Source: an uncultured Spirochaetales bacterium
GTDB lineage: Bacteria > Spirochaetota > Spirochaetia > Sphaerochaetales > Sphaerochaetaceae
DNA: 41,383 nt
Assembly (NCBI GenBank): GCA_934271365.1
Contig: CAKQRI010000015.1
Location: 1 to 41,383 of the forward strand
Direction of reading: 5' to 3'
In this document: positions 32,280-40,970 of the stretch, one piece after another
Position numbering within the stretch: position 1 is the stretch's first letter
How the letters are laid out: each line of letters starts with the position of its first letter
Position numbers and translations under genes: made by a program
Notes under the pieces: generated by a model
Database searches by the model: none
The model's input: the letters and a program-made list of their open reading frames with translations, nothing else
Told to the model about the DNA's origin: nothing

Positions 32280-34267
32280 AAGACCTCCAGTCCATTCTCT
32301 TTTACAACGTAGTTCATTTTTCCATCAGCAATCAGAACAGAGCCATTCTCTATCGTAGCCTTAACCTTATCCTGAGCCGAACTAATTGCTGTCACAGCTA
32401 TAAATGGAGCTTTTCCGATTTTTGAGTAAACAACCTGATTGCTCTTCTCCTTTACAGGATAGCCATAGCTTATCCAGCCACCCTTTGGATTCTCTGACCC
32501 ATAATAATGATTGAATCTGAATTCCGATGTACTAGTGAAGCTGAAGCTGAATTCTGTGCCCTTATCTGTTATGAATGAGAAAGCATTTCCTTTTCCTTCA
32601 ATTCTACCCTTGTTGAAATTGTAAGAAAGCCTGAAATCATGGTTTTCCTCACCTTTTCCTGTAACGTAGTCAATAATGACTGCAGAATGGGATGGCAGCA
32701 GAAGGACTTTCCTTCTATGGAATACAGAATCAGGAATAAAAGCATACCCATTATGGGAGATATCCAGGATTTTGACTCCTTCAGCTGTATCAGCCTGATT
32801 GCATATTGCTCTTACCCCTCTTACTCTTGTCATATTAGGTACTTCACCCATCTCATGGCCATCTACATATAATGTATTATGTGCAAGAGAAGAGCAGAAA
32901 TACTCTCTCCAGTCTCTCCAGATAGAAGATCTGTAGATATATCTGCCACTATCTACCAGAATATCCTCACCTTTCAGTGTTATCTCAACATGTCCGGAGT
33001 CATTATGTGAGTGAGTGCTTCTCTCTCCTCTTTCTAGCTTGACTGAATGCATCAGTGCATAATCTGCATTCATATCCCAGCCAGAACGGCAGACGAATAT
33101 TCCTTCCTCTCTATATGCATAATCAAGCTTCTCCGGTGCTTTACCTTCTTTCCTAAGAGAAGCGAAATATAGGAAATCCTCTCGTCCTGTCCAATTATAC
33201 ATAAACTGGAAAAAAGCTCTGAGCTCATTGAGGTCTTCAGGGAAGAATGATAGATTCATGCCTTCATATACAGATGTATCTGACCTAGTAGTGGTAAGAT
33301 CATCCCTATCAGCATCTCCAATCATAGGAGTCGATAAATCAGGCTTGATCAGAGACATGACATATGAAGCAGCTCTTGTTATTATCTCTTTTGCATATGG
33401 TGCAACAGGTATTCCATTTATCTCGGAGAGCTTAATAGCCTGCATAAATGCTATAGTTGCTACAAGATGATATATAGGAGTCTTCTCCATATGTATTCCG
33501 CTATCAGAGAAGCAGTACATAACCTCATGCATGACTCTTTCATATCCTGTATCACGCCATTCTTTTGCTTCTTTGAATTCTGGAAACATCACACCTATCT
33601 GATAAAGTGCGCTTGCCTCCATGCTCAGCCAGTTTGAAGACCTATCATGATTTGAATAATGCCCCATAAGAAATAGTGCATGATTCCTTATTGAAAGAAG
33701 AAATTCTGAAAAGTCCTCTTCACTCCAGTCTGGAGATTTTCTGAATATCTCAAAACAAGGAAGCCATGTCGTATAGATTCTTATTCCAGACTCAATAGTA
33801 CGCCACGCATGTCCAGGAAAAGGTGTCTTGATCTCAAATGTATGGTCCTCTATATATTTATCTGCAGGCCATACAGAATTGAACTGCTTCATCTCATGAA
33901 TGAACTCATCAAAATATCTTCTTTCCCCTGTAAGTGCATAAGCTCTAGCTAGTGGCTGCCAATAAATAGTACGGAAAAGAGACCATGACCATTCATTATC
34001 ACGGCTGGTCTCACTTGTTGGATTGAAAAGATAATCAATCTCCCCATCAAACTTCCATCCGAATATGTCATGATTCATAGTCTTCTCAGCTTCCTGAAAT
34101 ACAGTCTTATCATTCATCTTCGCTGCATCTTCGATACTGAAAAGATATTCAGGCTTCTTCCTATTCCTGTAATAGCTGATCAAAGCCTTACCATCCAGTT
34201 TCTCTATACCACTGAATCCTTCATAATCCTTATCTAAAAGAGATAAGAGCTTTTCTGTATTATTCAT
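32276..34267 (-). CDS. Heparinase II/III-like polysaccharide lyase or oligosaccharide lyase
   Basis: A 663-residue protein with an N-terminal alpha/alpha toroid and a C-terminal beta-sandwich, as in PL12/15/17/21 enzymes that cleave uronate-containing glycans by beta-elimination. Typical segments are RSSNWLSMEASALYQIG (Asn/Trp around 211-213), HMEKTPIYHLVATIAFM, and the signature STHSHNDSGHVEITLKGEDI followed by VDSGRYIY and AHNTLYVDGHEMG. There is no signal peptide, so it should act in the cytoplasm on imported oligosaccharides or on a substrate modified there. The start at 34267 has TGAGG 6 bases upstream. It follows the solute-binding protein gene across an intercistronic hairpin. The glycan cannot be named from sequence. 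Confidence 0.85.
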   Translation of the reverse strand: MNNTEKLLSLLDKDYEGFSGIEKLDGKALISYYRNRKKPEYLFSIEDAAKMNDKTVFQEAEKTMNHDIFGWKFDGEIDYLFNPTSETSRDNEWSWSLFRTIYWQPLARAYALTGERRYFDEFIHEMKQFNSVWPADKYIEDHTFEIKTPFPGHAWRTIESGIRIYTTWLPCFEIFRKSPDWSEEDFSEFLLSIRNHALFLMGHYSNHDRSSNWLSMEASALYQIGVMFPEFKEAKEWRDTGYERVMHEVMYCFSDSGIHMEKTPIYHLVATIAFMQAIKLSEINGIPVAPYAKEIITRAASYVMSLIKPDLSTPMIGDADRDDLTTTRSDTSVYEGMNLSFFPEDLNELRAFFQFMYNWTGREDFLYFASLRKEGKAPEKLDYAYREEGIFVCRSGWDMNADYALMHSVKLERGERSTHSHNDSGHVEITLKGEDILVDSGRYIYRSSIWRDWREYFCSSLAHNTLYVDGHEMGEVPNMTRVRGVRAICNQADTAEGVKILDISHNGYAFIPDSVFHRRKVLLLPSHSAVIIDYVTGKGEENHDFRLSYNFNKGRIEGKGNAFSFITDKGTEFSFSFTSTSEFRFNHYYGSENPKGGWISYGYPVKEKSNQVVYSKIGKAPFIAVTAISSAQDKVKATIENGSVLIADGKMNYVVKENGLEVL

Positions 34268-34284
34268 TAACAACCTCATAACAA

Positions 34285-34304
34285 GCAGGGGATTTCTCCC
34301 CTGC
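34285..34304 (-). terminator. Intercistronic hairpin after the solute-binding protein gene
   Basis: A perfect 8-bp GC-rich stem (GCAGGGGA/TCCCCTGC) with a 4-nt loop lies 13 bases after the binding-protein stop. On the minus strand only TTGTTAT follows, so it looks like a partial attenuator or mRNA-stabilising end that keeps the binding protein more abundant than downstream enzymes. Confidence 0.55.
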
Positions 34305-34317
34305 CAGATTTTTTCAA

Positions 34318-35889
34318 TTATTTAGAGATGTATCTCTCGTATGCTGCCTGCTTAAGCTCAATAGCTCTTTCGATGCCGAAAGCCTTAAGCTGCTTAACAT
34401 AGTTATCAAACTCTGAGAGAGGCAGAGCACCTGTAATGAACTTAGCTTCCATCTCTTCAGCGTATGTATTCACATTATTGAGGATCTTAGCAATCTCACC
34501 TGCTTCCTCTGAGGTATGTGAAACACTTGGCATAATGTATTTACCATAGTCTGTCTGAGCCCAGAGATTAATAGCTTCTTTCAGCTCAGGAAGCTCATAA
34601 TACTGCTCAAGATATCTTGGATCCTGAATAAATGGACCAGATACAGCTGCTCTTGTATAAAGTGCAAGTGCCTGAGAAACAGGAAGACTATCATTATGCA
34701 GAATTACATCTGTGAATGTTGGATATCCATCAACCATGTTGAATGTAACACCTTCAATACCGAAATTAGCAAGAAGTCTTCCTTCCTCTGAGAAGTTATA
34801 GTCAAGGAGCTTAGCTGCAGCTTCAACATTCTTGCATGATGTTGATATAGCTGCTGATGTACCAGACTTGTCATAGATAGAATTCATCTTAGCAAACTTA
34901 GAAAGCCTATCTCTTGAAGGAGAGATTGGACGAGCAGATACCATCTCAACAGAAGGATCTTCTGCTCTGAGAGCTGGAAGCCATGTACCGATTCCTGATC
35001 CGCCTGGAGCGTATGTTCCACCAATCATATTGTTCAGAACCTTAACAGCCTGGCTCTTCTTATCAACTGACAGGTAATCGTTATCAAGAAGACCTTCAGA
35101 ATAGAGCTTATTAGCAAATGCCAGATAATCCTTTCTTGAATTCTCGATTCTGCCATATTTGACCTCTCCATTCTCTACATAGAAATCATCCCAGCTGTCA
35201 AATCCTGGAGAAAGAACTCTTGAGATATGGTCTTTTCTGATTGTCAGAGGAATCTGAACACCAATATTCTTGAGGGCAACAAGTGCTGTATAAAGCTCAT
35301 CTGGAGTCTCTGGGATATAATCGATTCCTGCTTTCTCTAGAAGATCCTTTCTCCATACCCAGCCTTCAGAGAAGATCAGGTTATTATTCTCATAGCTCTC
35401 GCCTCTTAGAAATGGGAATACATAATATGTTCCATCATCTGTTGAGATCAGCTTAGCAATATCAGGATGCTCGTCAAGATACTTCTTCAGATTTGGAGCA
35501 TATTTATCGATAATATCATTAAGAGGCATGATTATCTTATCATCGAGAGCAGCCTGTGGTCCACCAGGATAATCAATCCACTTATATTCGATGATATCTG
35601 GATATGAACCAGAAGCCATCAGGATATTGAAACCTTCGCTTAAAACACCATCATTAGCGGCAGATACATGCTGGAACTCAATATCTGTATTAGTCCTCTT
35701 CATCAGTTCCTTCCAGTACTCAGTCTGGGAGAAATCCTGAGCGACTGCCGATACATTCGGATTCAGCGGAGCCCAGTAAGTCAGCTTTGCTGCACTATTC
35801 GCAGAAGACGCATTTTCTTTTGCAGCCTGTGCAAAAAGAGGTGTTACTAATGCCAATACCAGCAACATTGAGACAAGAATTCTTTTCAT
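34318..35889 (-). CDS. ABC transporter extracellular solute-binding protein (LplA-like)
   Basis: A 523-residue CUT1-type sugar-binding protein. The N-terminal signal MKRILVSMLLVLALVTPLFA fits signal peptidase I cleavage before QAAKENAS; no lipobox Cys is present. The mature part begins KLTYWAPLNPN and carries the long insertions typical of LplA/YtcQ-like proteins that bind oligosaccharides from lyase pathways. AINLWAQTDYGKYIMPSVSH near the end is characteristic. A strong GGAGG site precedes the ATG. Unusually it is separated from its two permease genes by four metabolic genes. No ATPase gene is present in the window, so a shared MsmX-type ATPase encoded elsewhere is expected. Confidence 0.93.
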   Translation of the reverse strand: MKRILVSMLLVLALVTPLFAQAAKENASSANSAAKLTYWAPLNPNVSAVAQDFSQTEYWKELMKRTNTDIEFQHVSAANDGVLSEGFNILMASGSYPDIIEYKWIDYPGGPQAALDDKIIMPLNDIIDKYAPNLKKYLDEHPDIAKLISTDDGTYYVFPFLRGESYENNNLIFSEGWVWRKDLLEKAGIDYIPETPDELYTALVALKNIGVQIPLTIRKDHISRVLSPGFDSWDDFYVENGEVKYGRIENSRKDYLAFANKLYSEGLLDNDYLSVDKKSQAVKVLNNMIGGTYAPGGSGIGTWLPALRAEDPSVEMVSARPISPSRDRLSKFAKMNSIYDKSGTSAAISTSCKNVEAAAKLLDYNFSEEGRLLANFGIEGVTFNMVDGYPTFTDVILHNDSLPVSQALALYTRAAVSGPFIQDPRYLEQYYELPELKEAINLWAQTDYGKYIMPSVSHTSEEAGEIAKILNNVNTYAEEMEAKFITGALPLSEFDNYVKQLKAFGIERAIELKQAAYERYISK

Positions 35890-35957
35890 TTAGACCTCCT
35901 TCGTTGTCCTTTTTCTTTTTTCATTTATTCCGATCAGGCCTAAGCCTGCATCATATG

Positions 35958-37085
35958 CTATCTTTCAGGTACAGTCCAATTATCATAAGCATTGAAATAC
36001 TCATCCTTGAGAGATTCAATGCTCCAGTACCCATCGTCATCCTCTGCTATTTTCCTCTCTGCATCATATCTGAGATAGACAGGAAGCTTCTCTGTTTCTA
36101 TAACGCATCTGATATGCGCAAGTGATGTAGACAGAGTCACAACAGGTCTGGTTCCAGATAAAACAGCATCTATCGAATCATAGAGTTTCTGCAGCCTCTC
36201 CCCCTTCGCATGAGAAGAATAGTCCTCTATTCTGCCGTCATTGTATTCGACACAGAAATTATCATCACAGCTTTTGATAACACCTTTTTCAAATTCCATT
36301 TCAATAAGAGGACCTACTTTCTTCTCATCAAGGCAATGGGCTGTATAGTAGTAAAGATCCACATTCTCGTCCGTATGGATACAGATAGCAGCTGCATCAT
36401 AATTCTCTATATCTCTTCTGGCCTTATATAAGACTCCATCAACGCTTTTTACGTTTCCTGTGCTTTCCATGTCATGACCAAGGAAGAAAAGCATCACCTG
36501 AATCTGATGTGCACACGCATTTGAAACAGGACTGTCAAAGACATATTCACCATGGCATGCAAGCTTTCCTGCCCAGCTAGTCCTTGCATAATATTTATCT
36601 GTACGTCTCATCATTCTGAGAGCTTTCATTCTAACAGGATTGCCAAGCTCGCCTGAGAGGACTTTCCTCTTCAGCTCAAGTACATCTCGGGCAAAGCAGA
36701 GCTGATAGCCAACAGCTACAAATAGTGAGCTCTTGCGTTCAGCTTCAATAAGCCTTTCCATCTTCACAACAGATATAGTTACAGGTTTCTCTACAAGCAC
36801 ATTCGAACCATTTCCCAAAGCTGTGAGAATATATTCATAATGTGTATGAATCGGCGATGAGATTACTGTTAGATCAGCTTTTCCCCCAGAAAGGAAAAAT
36901 GCCTCAGGAGACCTATAGACAGGTATCTGTCGGTCCCTTATCTGATCTTTATAGGAACTCTTCTCTATGAAAGGGTCAGCAACAGCAACAAGAATTGCAT
37001 TCTTTATATCATGCTCAAAGAATTCCTTTATATAGTTTTCACCATATCCACCGATACCAACCAGAAGGACTCTTACTCTATCCAT
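35958..37085 (-). CDS. Gfo/Idh/MocA family oxidoreductase (first copy)
   Basis: A 375-residue oxidoreductase. The dinucleotide-binding strand is VRVLLVGIGGYGENYIKEF and the signature is NVLVEKPVT. The substrate-side helix carries GEYVFDSPVSNACAHQIQVM, in which the usual GGG-x5-H pattern is changed. It therefore belongs to a divergent subgroup and its substrate may be unusual. An AGGAG site precedes the ATG directly after the Fe-S flavoenzyme stop. It is the most divergent of the three copies in this locus. Confidence 0.88.
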   Translation of the reverse strand: MDRVRVLLVGIGGYGENYIKEFFEHDIKNAILVAVADPFIEKSSYKDQIRDRQIPVYRSPEAFFLSGGKADLTVISSPIHTHYEYILTALGNGSNVLVEKPVTISVVKMERLIEAERKSSLFVAVGYQLCFARDVLELKRKVLSGELGNPVRMKALRMMRRTDKYYARTSWAGKLACHGEYVFDSPVSNACAHQIQVMLFFLGHDMESTGNVKSVDGVLYKARRDIENYDAAAICIHTDENVDLYYYTAHCLDEKKVGPLIEMEFEKGVIKSCDDNFCVEYNDGRIEDYSSHAKGERLQKLYDSIDAVLSGTRPVVTLSTSLAHIRCVIETEKLPVYLRYDAERKIAEDDDGYWSIESLKDEYFNAYDNWTVPER

Positions 37086-38315
37086 TTATTTCTCCTCAAA
37101 TGCAGACTTAAGAATGCCTTTCTTATCTACATAAAGAGCTTTTGTAGGACATACCTGGAAACAGTAGCCACATCCTATGCAAGAATCTGTCTTATGTGCT
37201 TTTCTGTTCTCAACCTCAATTCCACCATAGAAGCAGACATCAGTGCATCTCGCGCAGCCTATGCATTTGTCAGGATCTGCATCTGCATTCTTGTAAGCAG
37301 AACCTAGCCTGTTCTGTCTTTCCTTTGCAAAATCAGCAGGCATATTGAATAGCTTCAGAGCATCTCCCTTCAAAGAAGGAATATCCTTGTATCCATTTTC
37401 ATCCATCCATCTGCTGAACTGTTTTATGAGATTCCTGCAAGCCCCAATACCACCTGCACATGCAAGCGCACCTAGCTGAACCATATCTGCGCCAGCCATA
37501 ATATAGCGTAAAGCCTGGTCGTATGAGAAAACGCCACCGCCGGCATACATCGGAATATCATAGCCTCGTGTTCTAGCATCAGCAACAACATAGCTTACAA
37601 TCGGATTTGCCTGAGTTCCTCCATAACCAGCACCTGGTCTTGCTTCTGTTGTCTTCCAATCAAGATCGAAATAGAATCCTTTCCATCTTGCCGTAGGACC
37701 TACGGCAGAAGCTCCAGCCTCTGTAGCATTTCTGATTGCTGTTAATGTATCACAATTCTCTACAGCAAGCTTTACCATTATTGGAGTATTAGGGACAACA
37801 TCATGGATCATCTTTGAGCATGAATATACAAGTTCATAATAATTGAACTGCCTATCACCTGCGACAGCAACGCCAGGAGTATTGAAATGAAGCTCGATTG
37901 CATCAGCACCAGCATTCACAAGCTCCCTAGCCTGACTCTTCCAGTTCTTTTTCCAATCTCCACCCTTGACTATATCACTATAATGGCCAACAGAGACCCA
38001 CAATTTTATATCACTATCCATTCCGTCTCTGGCTTTCTTGACTTCTTCACAATACTTATCAAGAGAGTCCATAGAATCAGGCATCTGGGTGCCAACTGCA
38101 TGGCTATGAAAAGACTGCTGTCCTTTATACATTGCATCGGCAGATGGGTAGATGAAGCTTCCTCCACCCATTCCATGTCCAAAATTCCTCATTGTTATAG
38201 CACCAGGCCTGCACTCACAGCATTTTATTACATTGCTGCTTCCTCTAGTTGCAGGTGATGAAGCTATCACAAAAGGATTGATCATATCAAATTTTTCTAC
38301 TCGTAAATCCGCCAT
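37086..38315 (-). CDS. Dihydroorotate dehydrogenase/PreA-like FMN enzyme with two 4Fe-4S clusters
   Basis: A 409-residue protein: an FMN TIM barrel of the dihydroorotate/dihydropyrimidine dehydrogenase type (NPFVIASSPATRGSSNVIKC at the start; PIMVKLAVEN; MYAGGGVFSYDQALRYIMAGADMVQ for the flavin phosphate), then a bacterial ferredoxin domain. The eight Fe-S cysteines are at 351, 354, 357, 361 and 379, 382, 385, 389 (CIGCARCTDVC, CIGCGYCFQVC). The usual active-site loop is changed, with ARWKGFYFDLDW and RPGAGYGGTQANPIV in place of pyrimidine-binding residues. In a sugar locus it is unlikely to act on pyrimidines; reduction of a C=C or ketone with ferredoxin electrons is one possibility. AGGAG precedes the ATG. 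Confidence 0.88.
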   Translation of the reverse strand: MADLRVEKFDMINPFVIASSPATRGSSNVIKCCECRPGAITMRNFGHGMGGGSFIYPSADAMYKGQQSFHSHAVGTQMPDSMDSLDKYCEEVKKARDGMDSDIKLWVSVGHYSDIVKGGDWKKNWKSQARELVNAGADAIELHFNTPGVAVAGDRQFNYYELVYSCSKMIHDVVPNTPIMVKLAVENCDTLTAIRNATEAGASAVGPTARWKGFYFDLDWKTTEARPGAGYGGTQANPIVSYVVADARTRGYDIPMYAGGGVFSYDQALRYIMAGADMVQLGALACAGGIGACRNLIKQFSRWMDENGYKDIPSLKGDALKLFNMPADFAKERQNRLGSAYKNADADPDKCIGCARCTDVCFYGGIEVENRKAHKTDSCIGCGYCFQVCPTKALYVDKKGILKSAFEEK

Positions 38316-38325
38316 TTTATTTCTC

Positions 38326-39063
38326 CTAATTAAGCCAGCTTAAAAAAGCTGATGCATCACTTGAAAACTGCACAATAGTATTGTCTTTTACAAATTCCAG
38401 AAGCGCATAATGGTCCTCTGGTCCAAACAGCTTCATATATCTTTTCCAATCAGATTCGCCTTCAGAAAGAGGGCGACGCCCTGTATTGTCCCAGTAATAT
38501 ACATGGATATTCTCGATAAACTTAGAAACCATCTTAATTCCTTCGCATCTCTCCTCAACATCCATTTCAGGTGAAGGTTGCCAGAACGTTCTGAAATTAG
38601 AACAGTCTACATCATTTAAGAATTTCAATCCTGACTGATTTCTGTCGGTCAATGTATTTTTATGCCATTCAAGGCAGACCATGATTCCATTATCTGCAGC
38701 AATTGCTGAAATCTGCTGAGCTTCCTTTACAAGTAACTCATACTCATCATCTGCCACAGCTGAGGAAGGTTTATCACCAGCCCAGATTCTGATCCTTTCA
38801 GAGCCAATAGCAATAACATTATCAAGGCTTTTTCTGAAGTCCATTCCCTTGCCAAGCCTATAATATGAACCATATGATGCAATTGCGACTCCAGCATCCA
38901 GACACTTTTCTTTAACTGCTGAAGCCTGCATCGTATTTCCTAACTCAATATGATGATTCTCACTCCATTCAATTGCCTTGAGCTTATTTCTTCTTGTAAT
39001 AGCAATCACATCATCTATTGATAGATTCTTGAATGTTGCAGAGACTATTCCTGGAATCAGCAT
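38326..39063 (-). CDS. AP-endonuclease-2-type TIM barrel (sugar isomerase/epimerase family), copy 1
   Basis: A 245-residue TIM barrel. Strands include LKAIEWSENHHIE, VAIASYGSYYRLG, RIRIWAGDKPS, GIMVCLEWHKNTLTD (Glu/His), FRTFWQPSPEM and IENIHVYYWDNTGRRP (His). The expected final Glu ligand is not obvious near ALLEFV. The ATG at 39063 has GGAG 8 bases upstream within the end of the dehydrogenase gene; a GTG two codons earlier is possible. It shares little with the second copy at 31521, so the two should act on different intermediates. Isomerase, epimerase, dehydratase or glycoside-eliminating roles are all possible. Confidence 0.82.
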   Translation of the reverse strand: MLIPGIVSATFKNLSIDDVIAITRRNKLKAIEWSENHHIELGNTMQASAVKEKCLDAGVAIASYGSYYRLGKGMDFRKSLDNVIAIGSERIRIWAGDKPSSAVADDEYELLVKEAQQISAIAADNGIMVCLEWHKNTLTDRNQSGLKFLNDVDCSNFRTFWQPSPEMDVEERCEGIKMVSKFIENIHVYYWDNTGRRPLSEGESDWKRYMKLFGPEDHYALLEFVKDNTIVQFSSDASAFLSWLN

Positions 39064-39065
39064 TT

Positions 39066-40064
39066 TCACATCTCCAGAACAGACTTCCAGATTCCCTCAT
39101 CTACAAGAATTCCATCTCTCATAGACTCCTCTCTGGTCTTTCTTGTTCCATCGCCAGGTGCATGAACTGGATGATTCGCATCCATTGGGATAGAATTTCT
39201 CATATCATCAAGCGTTCTGTTTATCTCTTCGTTGATTCTATTTCTATCAGGGAACTTTGATAAATCAATTGCCATGAAGAACTGAGAAAGCTCGGTCTCC
39301 GTTGGAAGCGTCCCAACAATACGAGAAGTATTTCCACCTGCTACAGAAGCAGCAATGAGATCTAGCACAAGAGAGAGACCTGAACCTTTCCAGAATCCGA
39401 TAGGGAATACCTGATGTGTTTCCAATATCTCCTCAGGATTTCTTGTGACTTCTCCACTCTTATTATAGCCTCCATCAACAGGAGTCTCCTTGCCTTCTCT
39501 CTTAAGCTTTTCGAGCTTACCATAAGAGAACATTGACATAGCTACATCAAGAAGTACTGGCTCATCTCCATGAGGAACAGCAAAAACAATAGGATTGTTT
39601 CCAAGCTTTGCATCTTTTCCGCCCCAAGCAGGCATATTAGGTACTGTATTAGTCCAGAGAATACCTATGCAATCATTCTCTGCTGCCATCAGGCCATAGT
39701 TGCCAGGTCTCATCCAATGGTTTGTATTAGAGAGTCCAACCACACCTACAGTATTCTTCTTTGCTAATTCTATACATCTATTCATTGCAATATATGCATT
39801 GAGATTTCCTGGACCTCTCTGTCCATCCCAGCGCTCAAGTGCACCAAACTGCTCTTTAAGTACTGCTCGCTTTGAAACATCAACAGAGCCATTCTCTATC
39901 GATTTAATGAATTTCGGAAATCTGTTGAGTCCATGTGTATATACGCCATCTTTTGAAGCATCAGTAAACAGCTTAGCAGAAAGCTCTGCATCTTCTCCTG
40001 TAATACCATACTTATTAAGAACACGAACAAACTCATTAAACATTACATCGTATCTAACTCTCAT
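39066..40064 (-). CDS. YiaK/DlgD-like 2,3-diketo-L-gulonate reductase family dehydrogenase
   Basis: A 332-residue NADH-dependent malate/L-lactate dehydrogenase-2 family enzyme. It follows E. coli YiaK closely: GVYTHGLNRFPKFI with catalytic His44 at the same number, ERWDGQRGPGNLNAYIAM, NTNHWMRPGNYGLMAAE, LDVAMSMFSYGKLE, FPIGFWKGSGLSLVLDLIA. YiaK reduces 2,3-diketo-L-gulonate to 3-keto-L-gulonate, so a 2-keto or diketo sugar acid is the likely substrate here. The ATG at 40064 has AGGGG upstream; the frame extends back to 40136 inside the permease gene without support. No YiaQ/YiaS/YiaR partners are seen, so the pathway differs from L-ascorbate use in E. coli. Confidence 0.9.
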   Translation of the reverse strand: MRVRYDVMFNEFVRVLNKYGITGEDAELSAKLFTDASKDGVYTHGLNRFPKFIKSIENGSVDVSKRAVLKEQFGALERWDGQRGPGNLNAYIAMNRCIELAKKNTVGVVGLSNTNHWMRPGNYGLMAAENDCIGILWTNTVPNMPAWGGKDAKLGNNPIVFAVPHGDEPVLLDVAMSMFSYGKLEKLKREGKETPVDGGYNKSGEVTRNPEEILETHQVFPIGFWKGSGLSLVLDLIAASVAGGNTSRIVGTLPTETELSQFFMAIDLSKFPDRNRINEEINRTLDDMRNSIPMDANHPVHAPGDGTRKTREESMRDGILVDEGIWKSVLEM

Positions 40065-40069
40065 TTTAA

Positions 40070-40957
40070 TCACCCCTTTACAGCACCAACCATCACACCT
40101 TTTACAAAATACCTCTGAAGGAATGGATAAATACAAAGGATAGGTACTGTTGCAACAACGATTGTTGCATATTTTATTGTATCAGAAGCCATTGCAAGTG
40201 CATCTGTGCCACCTGCAGTCGTAGTCTCATCCTGAATGAGGATTTCTCTAAGAATAAGCTGCAGAGGATATTGAGCCTTCTTATGAAGGAAAATCATTGC
40301 ATTAAACCAGCTATTCCAATGATAAACAGCATAATACAGTGTTATTACTGCAAGAGTAGATTTTGTGAGAGGAACCATGATGGACACCAGAGTCCTGACA
40401 TGCCCAGCACCATCCATCATTGCAGATTCTGGAAGGGAGTCCGGAACACCTGCCATAGCAGTCCTCATTACAATGAGATTGAATGTATTCACAGCCACAG
40501 GAAAGATCAGCGACAGCCTTGAGCCTGTAAGTCCAAGCTTATTGACCACAAGATAGAAAGGAATGGTTCCACCCTGGAAATACATCGTGAATACAACCAT
40601 CAAAGTAAGAAACTTAACAAGCTTTGCATCTTTTCTAGAAAGAACATAAGCAGCAATTGTTGTCATTATAATATTGAGGATTGTACCGAATAAAACAACA
40701 AATATAGTATTCAAATATCCAGAAATGATATTCGGGTTCTTTGCAACATAATGATAAGCCTGCAATGTCGGCTTAATCGGCTTCAGAAACAATCCCTGAT
40801 GTCTCATCACTTCTATAGGATCTGAAAAAGATGCAAACACGATATTCAGAATCGGAAGAAGAATTGCAAGGCAGAGCAGACCACAGATAATGACATTGAT
40901 GATATCAAAGACAACCTCACCTGCTGTTCTTCTTTTCAAAGAAAAATGTAATCTCAT
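40070..40957 (-). CDS. ABC transporter permease, LplC/YtcP-like (CUT1)
   Basis: A 295-residue inner-membrane subunit with six predicted helices. The cytoplasmic EAA loop that docks the ATPase reads ESAMMDGAGHVRTLVSIMVP. The family start is MRLHFSLKRRTAGEVVFDII and the end is FLQRYFVKGVMVGAVKG, as in LplC/YtcP permeases for oligosaccharides. The ATG at 40957 has AGGAGG 6 bases upstream; the frame runs further back to 41059 but that part overlaps the other permease gene. Works with the permease directly upstream and the binding protein at 34318-35889. Confidence 0.93.
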   Translation of the reverse strand: MRLHFSLKRRTAGEVVFDIINVIICGLLCLAILLPILNIVFASFSDPIEVMRHQGLFLKPIKPTLQAYHYVAKNPNIISGYLNTIFVVLFGTILNIIMTTIAAYVLSRKDAKLVKFLTLMVVFTMYFQGGTIPFYLVVNKLGLTGSRLSLIFPVAVNTFNLIVMRTAMAGVPDSLPESAMMDGAGHVRTLVSIMVPLTKSTLAVITLYYAVYHWNSWFNAMIFLHKKAQYPLQLILREILIQDETTTAGGTDALAMASDTIKYATIVVATVPILCIYPFLQRYFVKGVMVGAVKG

Positions 40958-40970
40958 CTCGAACCTCCTA

